Source: a virus. Taken from it: DNA of 23,562 nt. Both the position numbers and the translations under genes were made by a program. Shown here piece by piece: positions 1-5,905 of this stretch; within the stretch, counting starts at the first letter, position 1; each line of letters begins with the position of its first letter. Location: positions 1-23,562 of the IMG/VR virus record IMGVR_UViG_3300044695_001520, one strand, 5' to 3'. Under the pieces are notes generated by a model, which saw only the letters and a list, made by a program, of their open reading frames with translations, made no database searches and had not been told where the DNA came from.

Positions 1-9
1 ACACCCGAT

Positions 10-59
10 CTAGGGGCTATCGGGGCTTAGAAGGCAAATAAACGCCCCTAGTAGCCCCT
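10..59 (-). terminator. Nested inverted repeats after the lysozyme-like gene
   Basis: Two perfect 8-bp inverted repeats are interleaved here: 10-17 pairs with 44-51 (CTAGGGGC/GCCCCTAG), and 12-19 pairs with 52-59 (AGGGGCTA/TAGCCCCT). They cannot both form fully, so the RNA has two alternative folds. They overlap the last codons of the minus-strand lysozyme-like gene and extend past its stop. A transcription end for the early operon is the simplest reading. No clean T-tract follows, so this could instead be an mRNA-stability or processing element. Confidence 0.4.
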
Positions 60-476
60 GAAACCCCAATGGCCCGCCCCGGAGTCGTGATACAGGAATG
101 CCGCCACCTTGACGTTGCACACCGGGTCGAACAGGCGATCTAGCCCACCGCCACAAACGTTGCGGGTCACGGTTCGCCACGACGAGTTGATCTGCAGAAT
201 GCCGCTGTCGTATGTGCCGTTGCGGTTCAGAGTCCAGACGATGCGACCATCACGCCAGCGAGCGTTGACCGCTTTTTCACGACACCTGCTTTCCCTGAAC
301 GAAATATATGAGAACAAAACTACGGGTAACCCGTGTTCCTTGAACAGCGGTTCCCACTTTGGGCAACGAGAACCCTCATTGTATTTCTTGACCACCCACG
401 CAGGCGCGTCAGCAGCCTTCACGGGTGTCGCGGTCAACATGGATACAGCAAATAGAACTGCGATAAAACGTTTCAT
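48..476 (-). CDS. Secreted lysozyme/transglycosylase-like protein
   Basis: A 142-residue predicted exported muramidase-like protein. The ATG at 476 is chosen because a GAAGGAAG ribosome site lies just upstream and the frame then begins with a signal peptide: MKR, a hydrophobic core, and a VKAADA cleavage region near residues 19-24. The mature part carries FRESRC (Glu62, the likely catalytic acid) followed by DSGILQINSSW (90-100), the arrangement of goose-type/SLT lysozymes. Four cysteines (38, 65, 108, 120) could form disulfides outside the membrane. It would cut peptidoglycan glycan strands. It is the last gene seen in the replication/regulation block, far from the M15 peptidase of the lysis cassette. 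It may serve a second lysis step, superinfection control or release. The fold is fairly sure, the role is not. Confidence 0.7.
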   Translation of the reverse strand: MKRFIAVLFAVSMLTATPVKAADAPAWVVKKYNEGSRCPKWEPLFKEHGLPVVLFSYISFRESRCREKAVNARWRDGRIVWTLNRNGTYDSGILQINSSWRTVTRNVCGGGLDRLFDPVCNVKVAAFLYHDSGAGHWGFRGY

Positions 477-518
477 CAGACTTCCTTCGATCAAGCCCTT
501 GTAAGGCGATTCAGTTGT

Positions 519-567
519 GGCGTGTCGAACCCGACACGATGCAGGAAGTTTCCTTTCCCGACACGCC
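519..567. repeat. Alternative hairpins with a duplicated 9-mer
   Basis: In the 86-base gap between the helicase-loader-like gene and the lysozyme-like gene, CCCGACACG occurs twice on the plus strand (530-538 and 557-565). CGTGTCG at 521-527 pairs with CGACACG at 532-538 in a 7-bp, 4-base-loop hairpin. The longer GGCGTGTCG at 519-527 can instead pair with CGACACGCC at 559-567 over 9 bp. The two helices share one strand, so they exclude each other. This could be a terminator, a repressor-binding repeat or a leader switch for the lysozyme-like gene. The pairing is visible but the function is not. Confidence 0.5.
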
Positions 568-580
568 TGAAGTTATGGAT

Positions 581-1075
581 TCACCTTATCCGATGTTCGT
601 GCAGTTCACGATTTGAATCAAACCATTCCCAATCAAGATGCGCGAACACTTTTCGTGCGTTGATGATCGGCATTGGTATCCCGGTTCGTTGCGCGTGATC
701 ATCTCTCAGGCGAAGAATTGCTGAGGCTTGCGGGTCACGCGACCTACACAAGTTGAGATCTTCCACGCCTTCAAGGATGCCGTACATACACATCCAGCGT
801 GAAACATCTTTGTTCGGGCCTGTGAACTCGGGTAAGGCTGCGCTGATCGTGTTGCGCGGTTTGCTGTCCCGCCACATCTGATTCAGGTAGGCGATAGAAA
901 TGGATCGGTAGTTGTCTTTCGCGTAGTAGCGGATCACTTGATCGGATGCAAACGGCAACGTCATTGTCGGGTCTAACGCTCGCAGCCAAGCGCCTGCTGT
1001 GTGTTCGGTGATCGTCATCCGCTGGTCGTACTCGTTGATCATGGCGAGCAGCCCAGTCACTTCAGTCAGATTCAC
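581..1075 (-). CDS. Putative replicative helicase loader (G39P-like)
   Basis: A 164-residue protein. The GTG at 1075 is preferred because AGAAGGGG lies 7 bases upstream, and the gene overlaps the end of the replication-initiator-like gene by 14 bases. The N-terminal half has the helical pattern of phage helicase loader/inhibitor proteins: a leading LTEVTGLLAMINEYDQR helix, an AGAWLRALDP segment, then a basic and aromatic region (VIRYYAKDNYRSI). Family members bring the replicative helicase to the origin through the initiator protein. The order initiator then loader fits that pathway. The C-terminal half (about residues 85-164) is not recognised. No helicase gene is visible in the window, so the partner may be encoded further left or by the host. 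Assignment rests on pattern and context, with no catalytic motif to check. Confidence 0.5.
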   Translation of the reverse strand: MNLTEVTGLLAMINEYDQRMTITEHTAGAWLRALDPTMTLPFASDQVIRYYAKDNYRSISIAYLNQMWRDSKPRNTISAALPEFTGPNKDVSRWMCMYGILEGVEDLNLCRSRDPQASAILRLRDDHAQRTGIPMPIINARKVFAHLDWEWFDSNRELHEHRIR

Positions 1076-1811
1076 TTTCGTTCCCCTTCTCTAGAGCGTC
1101 AAACGCGAGACGTATCGCGTCGTTCTTCTGCTGTTGCAGAGTCTGTTCAAGAACCTGACGGTTCCTGTCGTACTTCGTTTGCGCACCGCGACGACCCTTC
1201 ATCTGTAATTCCAGTTGCGCCAGCGACGGGATCACCACAAACGTACCTAAAGCCTGTGACACGACCTGCGGTTCCCACCCGGCATCAAGAGTGCGTTCCA
1301 CAATCTTCACCAGCGCGATGAACTTGCCTGTAGGTCGATCTTGTTTCTCCCACCATGTTTGCGAAATGCCCCGCGCCTGTTCGCTGTTGAGCGAACGGGT
1401 AGATATGGTTCTTTGGCTCTCGTTCTCTATGGCTTTGGTTAGTGGGTCGTTTCTGTCGCTACCCGTAGCGTCGTTTTTGTCGCTAGGTAGGGTCGTTTTT
1501 GTCGCTACCCTGCGCGGATCAGAAGTGATCACCGTATAGACATTGTTTGCCCAGTCGCCTTTGTCGTGGCGTTTCTTTTCAACGGTCAATGCCCCGATCT
1601 GCTCTAGTTCGTCAACGCAACGATCCACGGTCTTGATTGAGACTTGGCAACGCTTCGCCAGCGTTGACCGGGAAGGGAAGCAGACCCCGTGACTGTTGGC
1701 GTAACGCTGCAAGACGCAATACAGGCGCACCGTGGTTGCCGAAATAGGCGAGTCCAGCACCCATTCAGGGATGATCGAAAAGTAGTTGTCCCCTTGCATT
1801 TTGCGCGTCAC
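1062..1811 (-). CDS. Replication initiator-like protein, N-terminal winged helix
   Basis: A 249-residue protein. Residues about 9-85 match the winged-helix domain common in phage and plasmid initiators: FSIIPEWVLDSPIS, a VRLYCVLQRYA helix, then CFPSRSTLAKRCQVS and KTVDRCVDELEQIGAL, the classic helix-turn-helix spacing. The middle (about 95-145) is polar and probably disordered. The C-terminal helices (about 150-245) may contact the loader or helicase, as in DnaD/replisome-organiser proteins. GTG at 1811 is chosen because it overlaps the stop of a 15-codon leader and has AAGG 7 bases upstream. An ATG at 1799 is a real alternative. An origin may lie in or near this gene, but no iteron array was seen. 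A transcriptional regulator is less likely given the loader gene that follows. Confidence 0.6.
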   Translation of the reverse strand: MTRKMQGDNYFSIIPEWVLDSPISATTVRLYCVLQRYANSHGVCFPSRSTLAKRCQVSIKTVDRCVDELEQIGALTVEKKRHDKGDWANNVYTVITSDPRRVATKTTLPSDKNDATGSDRNDPLTKAIENESQRTISTRSLNSEQARGISQTWWEKQDRPTGKFIALVKIVERTLDAGWEPQVVSQALGTFVVIPSLAQLELQMKGRRGAQTKYDRNRQVLEQTLQQQKNDAIRLAFDALEKGNESESD

Positions 1812-1855
1812 CTCGTTGCCTTACGAACGCACGTTTGCTGTACCATTTGCTTCAT
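1808..1855 (-). CDS. Possible 15-codon leader peptide
   Basis: A minute frame (MKQMVQQTCVRKATR) starts at ATG 1855 with GAGAGAGG about 7 bases upstream. Its TGA overlaps the GTG start of the initiator-like gene as GTGA, the same coupling used throughout the window. The product has no recognisable function. It would most plausibly couple translation of the initiator to ribosome loading at the strong upstream site. A frame this short can arise by chance, so confidence is low. Confidence 0.3.
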   Translation of the reverse strand: MKQMVQQTCVRKATR

Positions 1856-1874
1856 CTAAGAACCTCTCTCTTAG
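1856..1874 (-). promoter_or_regulatory. Small hairpin presenting a ribosome-binding site in its loop
   Basis: CTAAGA at 1856-1861 and TCTTAG at 1869-1874 form a perfect 6-bp inverted repeat. On the minus-strand RNA the loop and adjoining stem contain the GAGAGAGG ribosome site of the leader frame, and the stem ends right at the ATG at 1855. This could set initiator synthesis, or be a protein operator. The repeat is visible; the regulation is inferred. Confidence 0.35.
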
Positions 1875-1879
1875 GTCAG

Positions 1880-1908
1880 GCCCCCGACAGTTTCCGCTGT
1901 GCGGGGGC
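1880..1908. terminator. GC-rich hairpin between nuclease and initiator genes
   Basis: GCCCCCG (1880-1886) pairs with CGGGGGC (1902-1908) and the inner ACAG (1887-1890) with CTGT (1897-1900), around a TTTCCG loop with one bulged base. It lies 21 bases past the stop of the resolvase-like gene. Only the plus orientation has a few T residues after the stem (CTTTCAATTTG). In the minus direction it lacks a U-tract and may only weaken read-through or protect an RNA end. Confidence 0.5.
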
Positions 1909-1928
1909 TTTCAATTTGTCTGGCAATT

Positions 1929-2351
1929 CTACACGGGCTGAATGCCGTGATGCTTCACATAATCCTTCAACCGCATCACAATCAGTCCATCTGTTGATCC
2001 GTCAGGCATCGCAACCAGCATGAACGGTCTTGTATCCCCGATGGGTCTGTGTTGTTCACTTTGTATCTCGCACCGCAGGAAGGCGGTGACGACAGGTTTG
2101 ATCTGCGCGCCTGCTTTCACTTCGACACGCACATCCCCGCCCCAAACTTCCTCATGCCGCGAATTGACCCCGGTAATGCCAAGAGCCTTCCGCGCCTTGC
2201 GAGCCTTCGCATCTCCTTTCGCACGATTGCGTTTGCCCATGCACCGGGGGCATTTGCAACCCCGGATGTGTCCTTCAGGACGTTTCAGGGGAGTACCAAA
2301 GAGACCGCAGCCGCAAACACAATCCGCTTTCGGTTTCAAATAGTCAGTCAT
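1929..2351 (-). CDS. Zinc-binding nuclease, Holliday-junction-resolvase-like
   Basis: A 140-residue two-part protein. Residues 11-37 hold six cysteines in two clusters (CVCGC and GCKCPRC), a likely zinc-binding knuckle, followed by a very basic linker (about 39-56). Residues about 65-130 look like a PD-(D/E)XK nuclease core: SRHEEVWGGD, then VRVEVKAG with the E-x-K pair (Glu77, Lys79) and an upstream Asp73, and a closing strand with RPFMLVAMP. Phage proteins of this build are usually annotated as Holliday junction resolvases or related endonucleases that clear branched DNA before packaging. It overlaps the WhiB gene by 4 bases (ATGA). The nuclease fold is a motif reading; branched-DNA specificity is inferred from the family and from the recombination genes upstream. 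Confidence 0.55.
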   Translation of the reverse strand: MTDYLKPKADCVCGCGLFGTPLKRPEGHIRGCKCPRCMGKRNRAKGDAKARKARKALGITGVNSRHEEVWGGDVRVEVKAGAQIKPVVTAFLRCEIQSEQHRPIGDTRPFMLVAMPDGSTDGLIVMRLKDYVKHHGIQPV

Positions 2352-2659
2352 AGTTTCAGGTTGCTTCTGTAGGCGTAACCGTCATCAAACTGCTTGTCAA
2401 ACAAGACGCGACCGCGACGGATCTGCAAACGCTCATTCGGAGTCAACCCGCCGAACATTCCGATTTTGTCATCAATCGCATCAACTTCCATGATCATCGC
2501 TAAACATTCCCGATGCACCTGACAACGTTGACAGTACGACCATGCTGCATCCCAACGGTCTTTGCGTACACCGTGACCGACCGGGAAAAACGTGCGTATG
2601 GCCTCGTTCGGTTGCAAACCTTGACACGCTGCTTTTTCACGCCACAGTTGAATACTCAA
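2348..2659 (-). CDS. whiB: WhiB-family iron-sulfur transcription regulator
   Basis: A 103-residue protein with all hallmarks of the WhiB family. Four cysteines (12, 43, 46, 52) lie in a C-x30-C-x2-C-x5-C layout for a [4Fe-4S] cluster. They are followed by the turn GMFGGLTPNER (67-77), the variant of the G[V/I]WGG motif, and a basic RRGR tail segment. WhiB proteins occur only in actinobacteria and their phages and act by binding the primary sigma factor at promoters. The start is taken as TTG at 2659, which has AAGGAAGG 6 bases upstream and gives the usual family length. An ATG further upstream would add an unrelated 28 residues that overlap the winged-helix gene. It likely redirects host or phage transcription early in infection. 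Confidence 0.88.
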   Translation of the reverse strand: MSIQLWREKAACQGLQPNEAIRTFFPVGHGVRKDRWDAAWSYCQRCQVHRECLAMIMEVDAIDDKIGMFGGLTPNERLQIRRGRVLFDKQFDDGYAYRSNLKL

Positions 2660-3077
2660 AGATGCGCCTTCCTTCGTCGGTGATCCGACACACATTCTGC
2701 TGTTCACCTGCTGTGCTGGTGCGCGTTCGGCCCGTAGGTTCAATGAATCCTTGCTGGCGTAGTTCGCTGCACCGCATCCAGTAGGCGCAGCCGGGGGTGC
2801 GCAGACCCGAAGCCTGCCCTGCTTCCTCGTCGGTCAAATCGTCGTGCAGCCAATACTGTTCCAGTAGGCGATGCCGTTGTGAACCTGCGCGTGGGGCTAC
2901 CGACTGTGCAGCCTTGCGCGTGGTGGTCGAAGCATTAGCGCGTACCGCTGGCTTCGGCTGAATCGCGTTGACCGCCATTGAACAGATGGCCGCGATTACC
3001 TTCGGATCAACTTCAGCCAGCCGATCATGCAGGGCAAGGTACTTCAGGTCGTTTAGATGTTGAACAATTTCACTCAT
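2637..3077 (-). CDS. Winged helix-turn-helix DNA-binding protein
   Basis: A 146-residue protein when started at ATG 3077 (MSEIVQHL), which overlaps the previous gene by 8 bases. A further ATG 21 bases upstream would overlap more. The N-terminal part is helical, followed by a Ser/Thr/Ala-rich linker. The C-terminal part (about residues 70-146) reads as a winged helix: LTDEEAGQASGL as the first helix-turn, CAYWMRCSELRQQGFI as the recognition helix running into the first strand, then a wing ending in QNVCRITDEGRRIFE. It is probably a transcriptional regulator or accessory replication factor. Its gene is sandwiched between another HTH gene and whiB, so this segment looks like a regulatory cluster. 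No target can be named. Confidence 0.6.
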   Translation of the reverse strand: MSEIVQHLNDLKYLALHDRLAEVDPKVIAAICSMAVNAIQPKPAVRANASTTTRKAAQSVAPRAGSQRHRLLEQYWLHDDLTDEEAGQASGLRTPGCAYWMRCSELRQQGFIEPTGRTRTSTAGEQQNVCRITDEGRRIFEYSTVA

Positions 3078-3276
3078 ACCACTCGTCCCCATAGACAAAG
3101 AACGGATGTAACCCGAGGTGCTTCACGCAGAACCTATCTGCGTCGTGATACCTGATTGTTCGACCCGGTTTGAACATTCCGCTGTGTTCTCGCTGGCTGA
3201 CCGTAGGGATCAGTTTCAGGATCGGTTCAACAGGTAGGCGACGCTGTTTGCGTGACTTGCGGTTTGCGTTACTCAT
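3070..3276 (-). CDS. Small HTH-like DNA-binding protein
   Basis: A 68-residue basic protein. ATG at 3276 is chosen because it forms an ATGA overlap with the preceding stop and has AAGG immediately upstream. After a lysine/arginine-rich N-terminus, the segment GRTIRYHDADRFCVKHLG and the ending HPFFVYGDEWYE resemble short phage helix-turn-helix proteins in which an aromatic 'LGxHPxxVYGxxW' segment closes the domain. It may regulate neighbouring genes or mark DNA for another factor. The alignment is from memory of the pattern, so the HTH call is moderate. Confidence 0.5.
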   Translation of the reverse strand: MSNANRKSRKQRRLPVEPILKLIPTVSQREHSGMFKPGRTIRYHDADRFCVKHLGLHPFFVYGDEWYE

Positions 3277-3608
3277 CCTTGTACCGCCTTCGTCGGTGGT
3301 GACCATGTTTGCCACTGGTCTGCCCGATGCGCCAACGCGCAAGTCATTGTCCCGTCATCCTCACGGAAGATTTGCACCAGCACCTGCCCGATGCCGCAGA
3401 AGTCGTCAGCGACGAACGGAAAATATCCTGCCTGATCTGCTTCCACAAAGCCTGCGATGGTGTTGCGTAGGCGTTCGATGTAATCACGGGCCTCTTCGAC
3501 CAGATCGCACAGGGCTTCGCCTAACCCGGCATCCTCGCCCTGCCGACGCAAGTTCTCGTTCGCGCCACGCATCAACACCAGCGCGTTGTTCAGTCGCTCA
3601 ACTTCCAC
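3273..3608 (-). CDS. Unrecognised helical early protein
   Basis: A 111-residue acidic protein if it starts at GTG 3608, which has AGGCGGTGG directly upstream and overlaps the zinc-protein gene by 11 bases. An ATG at 3641 would add 11 residues from within that gene. Residues about 1-60 are strongly helical with heptad-like spacing (VERLNNALVLM, ALCDLVEEARDYIERL), suggesting a coiled coil or helical bundle. The second half contains aromatic and cysteine residues (YFPFVADDFCGIG) without a known motif. I do not recognise the family. Its position in the operon suggests a role in early phage gene control or DNA metabolism, nothing more specific. Confidence 0.55.
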   Translation of the reverse strand: MEVERLNNALVLMRGANENLRRQGEDAGLGEALCDLVEEARDYIERLRNTIAGFVEADQAGYFPFVADDFCGIGQVLVQIFREDDGTMTCALAHRADQWQTWSPPTKAVQG

Positions 3609-3828
3609 TTTCCACCGCCTGCCAAATCCGCTTAAACACATCGGGACGGTTCGCTTTCATCCACTCACGGCACATCGCGTCACGCCTTGCTTTCTTACGG
3701 GCGTTGATCGAATGTTTCTGTTTGCCGAACGTGCTGCTGCGGTAATCCTTCATGTATTGCTTTGCGGCTTGCGTACAGATGTCGCACTTGCACACTTTCC
3801 GCAGGTATGCCGAACGCCCATGTTTCAT
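3598..3828 (-). CDS. Small zinc-knuckle basic protein
   Basis: A 76-residue, very basic protein starting at ATG 3828, in an ATGA overlap with the stop of the ERF gene. The beginning (KHGRSAYLRKVCKCDIC, cysteines 13, 15 and 18) matches a small conserved phage protein type in which 'HGxxxaYxxxCxCxxC' is followed by basic helices. The cysteines probably bind one metal, perhaps with His3. The rest is Arg/Lys-rich and helical. It could bind nucleic acid as an accessory to the recombination genes just upstream, or be a remnant of an HNH-type protein. No HNH catalytic triad is seen. Confidence 0.55.
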   Translation of the reverse strand: MKHGRSAYLRKVCKCDICTQAAKQYMKDYRSSTFGKQKHSINARKKARRDAMCREWMKANRPDVFKRIWQAVESGS

Positions 3829-4550
3829 GACAGCGCCTCTTTCATCGCCAGCAGTTCCTTAATCACCGCTGATGCTTCAGCCTTCGTCAGGTCAGTTGCG
3901 CTGGTGATCGTCCTGCCCGTCACGTTGCTGGCAACGTCCTTCGCTGACTCTAAATTGCATTCCCGTACCAGTTTCTTGATCGTGCCGATCTGCGGTTGGG
4001 TTGCGAGACCGTCACCAATCGGGATCACTTCCGCTGACTCACCCGGTTCCTTCGTTGAACCTGTCGCCTTCCGTGGGGCTGGCGTGTGGCTCGTCGGATG
4101 GCTTGCCCGTTCGTAGGACTGCGCATCAGGATCGGTTTCATCGGTTGGCAAGCAGAGGGTTTGCAACAGCGCAGTGCGAAAAGCCACGCTCATCGCCTTC
4201 GCTGTCGCCTTGTCACCCGAATCAAACGATTCCGCAGGTACGACAGTTTCAATGCTTGACCCGTCGCTGGCGTTGAATGTGTACCGCACCATGACGCGAA
4301 CGCTCGCCATGTTCTTAGCCGGGTTGCCGACCTGCACCGTCTCGTACTGGTAGTCAAGAACTTGTGGGGTGACGACGATTCCGTGCTTCCGTAGGGCTGG
4401 TGACACGGCATTCACTACCGCGTCGATGCCCCTGAAGTTGAAGTTTTGATGCGTGTTGCGGTCACCTTTGCGTACCGCGCCAACATCTTCCATGACCCGT
4501 GACAACGCTTGCACGATGTTCGGGTTGAACGGTGTTGTATCTGGCTTCAT
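3825..4550 (-). CDS. erf: ERF-family single-strand annealing recombinase
   Basis: A 241-residue protein. The first about 140 residues fit the ERF annealing-protein family: NIVQALSRVMEDVGAV, then FNFRGIDAVVNAVSPALRKHGI (split here by position: about residues 37-58), followed by strands with YTFNASDGS and SGDKATAKAMSVAFRTALLQTL, the conserved core helix. A disordered Pro/Ser/Thr linker (about 145-175) leads to a helical C-terminal domain, as in longer ERF proteins. ERF pairs complementary single strands during phage recombination, probably on tails made by the exonuclease encoded immediately upstream (1-base gap). Together they form a Red-like module for genome circularisation or replication-linked recombination. 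Confidence 0.85.
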   Translation of the reverse strand: MKPDTTPFNPNIVQALSRVMEDVGAVRKGDRNTHQNFNFRGIDAVVNAVSPALRKHGIVVTPQVLDYQYETVQVGNPAKNMASVRVMVRYTFNASDGSSIETVVPAESFDSGDKATAKAMSVAFRTALLQTLCLPTDETDPDAQSYERASHPTSHTPAPRKATGSTKEPGESAEVIPIGDGLATQPQIGTIKKLVRECNLESAKDVASNVTGRTITSATDLTKAEASAVIKELLAMKEALS

Positions 4551-4551
4551 T

Positions 4552-5487
4552 TCATTTCCCCTTTCCGAAGCGCATAACCCTGATGGGCGCGCCTTGCGTC
4601 ATGAATTGCTTTGCAAGATCAGGATGCGCAGTCTTGAACGCTTCCAAATCAAATCGTGAGCGACCCTTCTGCCGTTTCCACGACAGGATCGTGCGCCCGT
4701 CAGCGACGACGAATTCAGCGTCACCCATGCGCTTGGCGATCTGGTCACGCGCAAACTGTTCAGCCTCTTCCGCGTCCTTCTTCATCTTCTTAGACGTTTC
4801 AAAGTCGGTGATCCAGTTGATCAAATGCTCGTCGGCTTCGATGCCTTTGCCCTCCTCAACAGGGATCAACTGTTGGATGAGGTCGGCGGTCATCTCATCT
4901 TCAAGCCATGCGGGGATCGTCTGTTCATCGACTGCGCTTCCCAACAGTTCCGCCATCTCGTTCAACTGGTCAATGACACCGGGTTGAATTTGCATCGGGA
5001 TCAGCGACAACTGTTGTTGACGGTCGAACACGCTGAAGTAGATCTGCGCGCCCGTGCAGAAGTGTTGAACGTGGCCTTGCAACACCCATGATGGGATGAG
5101 ATCGGCTTCGTCGCGGATCGCTTTGCTGTTCGTCACTTTGCATTCGACCACGGTTGCGTAGTCGTCGGTTGCGTAGTCCAGCGTTGCGACCCACCTGCCA
5201 CGCGCAAACATTTCTGTCGGCTCATGCAGGTTGATCCCGAGTTCGCTTGCTGCGAATCGTCCTAGCCCTGACTCAAAGTAGATGCCCTTGAGCATCGCTG
5301 CAGTTGGTGGCGTGATCACAGGTTCACTCATTTTTGACGCGAATAGTTCTGCCCGTGTCGTGAACTCGCTTGCCCCCATCAATGCGCCTGCTTCGGATGC
5401 ACCGAAGATGCAGTTGTCTTCTGTGTCCCGGTGGCGCAGGTTGCGCCATTCGACAGACCCGTGTTCGGGTTTAGGTATCCGTTTCAT
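4552..5487 (-). CDS. YqaJ/lambda-type exonuclease
   Basis: A 311-residue protein. ATG 5487 is preferred because AAGGGG lies about 5 bases upstream; the frame continues upstream without a ribosome site. The core of the YqaJ viral recombinase family is visible: GASEAGALMG (29-38), YFESGLGRFAA with Glu72, VATLDYA with Asp104, VVECKV with Glu115 and Lys117, and the LQGHVQHF helix with Gln137 and Gln141. These are the metal- and DNA-binding residues of this PD-(D/E)XK exonuclease group. It resects double-strand ends to leave a 3' tail for the ERF protein next door. A helical, charged C-terminal part (about 225-311) extends beyond the minimal domain and may mediate oligomer or partner contact. It is the first gene of the leftward early operon. 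Confidence 0.87.
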   Translation of the reverse strand: MKRIPKPEHGSVEWRNLRHRDTEDNCIFGASEAGALMGASEFTTRAELFASKMSEPVITPPTAAMLKGIYFESGLGRFAASELGINLHEPTEMFARGRWVATLDYATDDYATVVECKVTNSKAIRDEADLIPSWVLQGHVQHFCTGAQIYFSVFDRQQQLSLIPMQIQPGVIDQLNEMAELLGSAVDEQTIPAWLEDEMTADLIQQLIPVEEGKGIEADEHLINWITDFETSKKMKKDAEEAEQFARDQIAKRMGDAEFVVADGRTILSWKRQKGRSRFDLEAFKTAHPDLAKQFMTQGAPIRVMRFGKGK

Positions 5488-5505
5488 GTTTTCCCCTTGC
5501 TTGTG

Positions 5506-5523
5506 GTGGGCTGGTTTGCCCAC
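5506..5523 (-). promoter_or_regulatory. Perfect hairpin in the exonuclease mRNA leader
   Basis: GTGGGC (5506-5511) and GCCCAC (5518-5523) form a perfect 6-bp inverted repeat with a 6-base loop. It lies about 18 bases upstream of the exonuclease start and just ahead of its ribosome site. It might be an operator or an mRNA 5' structure. No second copy was seen. Confidence 0.35.
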
Positions 5524-5530
5524 GTTCAGA

Positions 5531-5560
5531 ATCATGCCCGATGGGTGTAACACGATGCAA
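5531..5560 (-). promoter_or_regulatory. Candidate promoter for the leftward early operon
   Basis: On the minus strand TTGCAT (5560-5555) and CATGAT (5536-5531) are separated by 18 bases, a plausible -35/-10 pair for the primary sigma factor. Transcription would start near 5524, placing the 6-bp hairpin at the very 5' end of the exonuclease mRNA. The -10 is imperfect, so this is a candidate only. Confidence 0.35.
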
Positions 5561-5603
5561 ATACCCTCACGAAAGCCCTATTTCATGCGGGTTTGCGGGA
5601 TAC

Positions 5604-5633
5604 TTGCACAATTCTGTTCTTTGGGTGTATAGT
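5604..5633 (+). promoter_or_regulatory. Promoter of the plus-strand gene, leaderless spacing
   Basis: TTGCAC (5604-5609) and TATAGT (5628-5633) are separated by 18 bases, a good primary-sigma promoter. The expected start site, about 7 bases past the -10, falls at about 5640, right at the ATG at 5641. The mRNA would have essentially no 5' leader, and no Shine-Dalgarno sequence is seen. Leaderless genes are common in actinobacteria. Confidence 0.6.
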
Positions 5634-5640
5634 TCTGTTC

Positions 5641-5838
5641 ATGACAAACACCAACACCACACCAGCCCACACCTACAACAGCGCGATGATCGTGCTGAAG
5701 CGCAACGCTCGCAAGGGCATCACAGACCTCCTCACATGGGACGCAGGAGAAGGTTTTGTAGGTCGTGGTTACTACTGCGCAGATCGTAAGCGCATCGTCA
5801 CCGACTGCGTTACGCCTTCGGGAATCGTGATTCACTGA
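5641..5838 (+). CDS. Small plus-strand protein of unknown function
   Basis: A 65-residue protein, the only convincing gene on the plus strand. ATG 5641 is chosen because the promoter at 5604-5633 would start the transcript at or next to it; an in-frame ATG at 5593 lies upstream of that promoter. The N-terminus is Thr/Asn-rich and polar. The rest (about residues 16-65) has short alternating hydrophobic stretches suggesting a small beta fold: AMIVLKRNARKG, then GFVGRGYYCADRKRIVTDCV, with two cysteines. I do not recognise it. Being divergent from the early operon, having its own promoter and terminator, and being antisense-facing to the late genes, it could be a regulator or host-takeover protein expressed independently. 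No DNA-binding motif is obvious. Confidence 0.7.
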   Translation: MTNTNTTPAHTYNSAMIVLKRNARKGITDLLTWDAGEGFVGRGYYCADRKRIVTDCVTPSGIVIH

Positions 5839-5852
5839 ACCCGCATTACACG

Positions 5853-5891
5853 AAAGCCCCGCATCAACCGATTTGGCTGGTGCGGGGCTTT
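5853..5891 (+). terminator. Strong intrinsic terminator, probably bidirectional
   Basis: AAAGCCCCGCA (5853-5863) pairs perfectly with TGCGGGGCTTT (5881-5891), and the inner bases pair partly around a GATTT loop. In the plus direction the stem runs into CTTTTGCTTT, a good U-tract after the plus-strand gene. In the minus direction the mirror A-run gives a shorter CTTTCG. It sits between convergent genes and likely stops both. Confidence 0.85.
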
Positions 5892-5905
5892 TGCTTTGTG
5901 GGGGT

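Noticed and set aside
515-545. tRNA-like GGTTCGA segment on the minus strand
   Set aside because: The bases around it form a 4-base-loop hairpin, not a 7-base T-loop, and no acceptor, D or anticodon arm could be drawn.
3170-3745. 191-codon plus-strand frame
   Set aside because: It lies opposite three coupled minus-strand genes, is Arg/Pro/Ser-rich without domain signs, and has no promoter or ribosome site.
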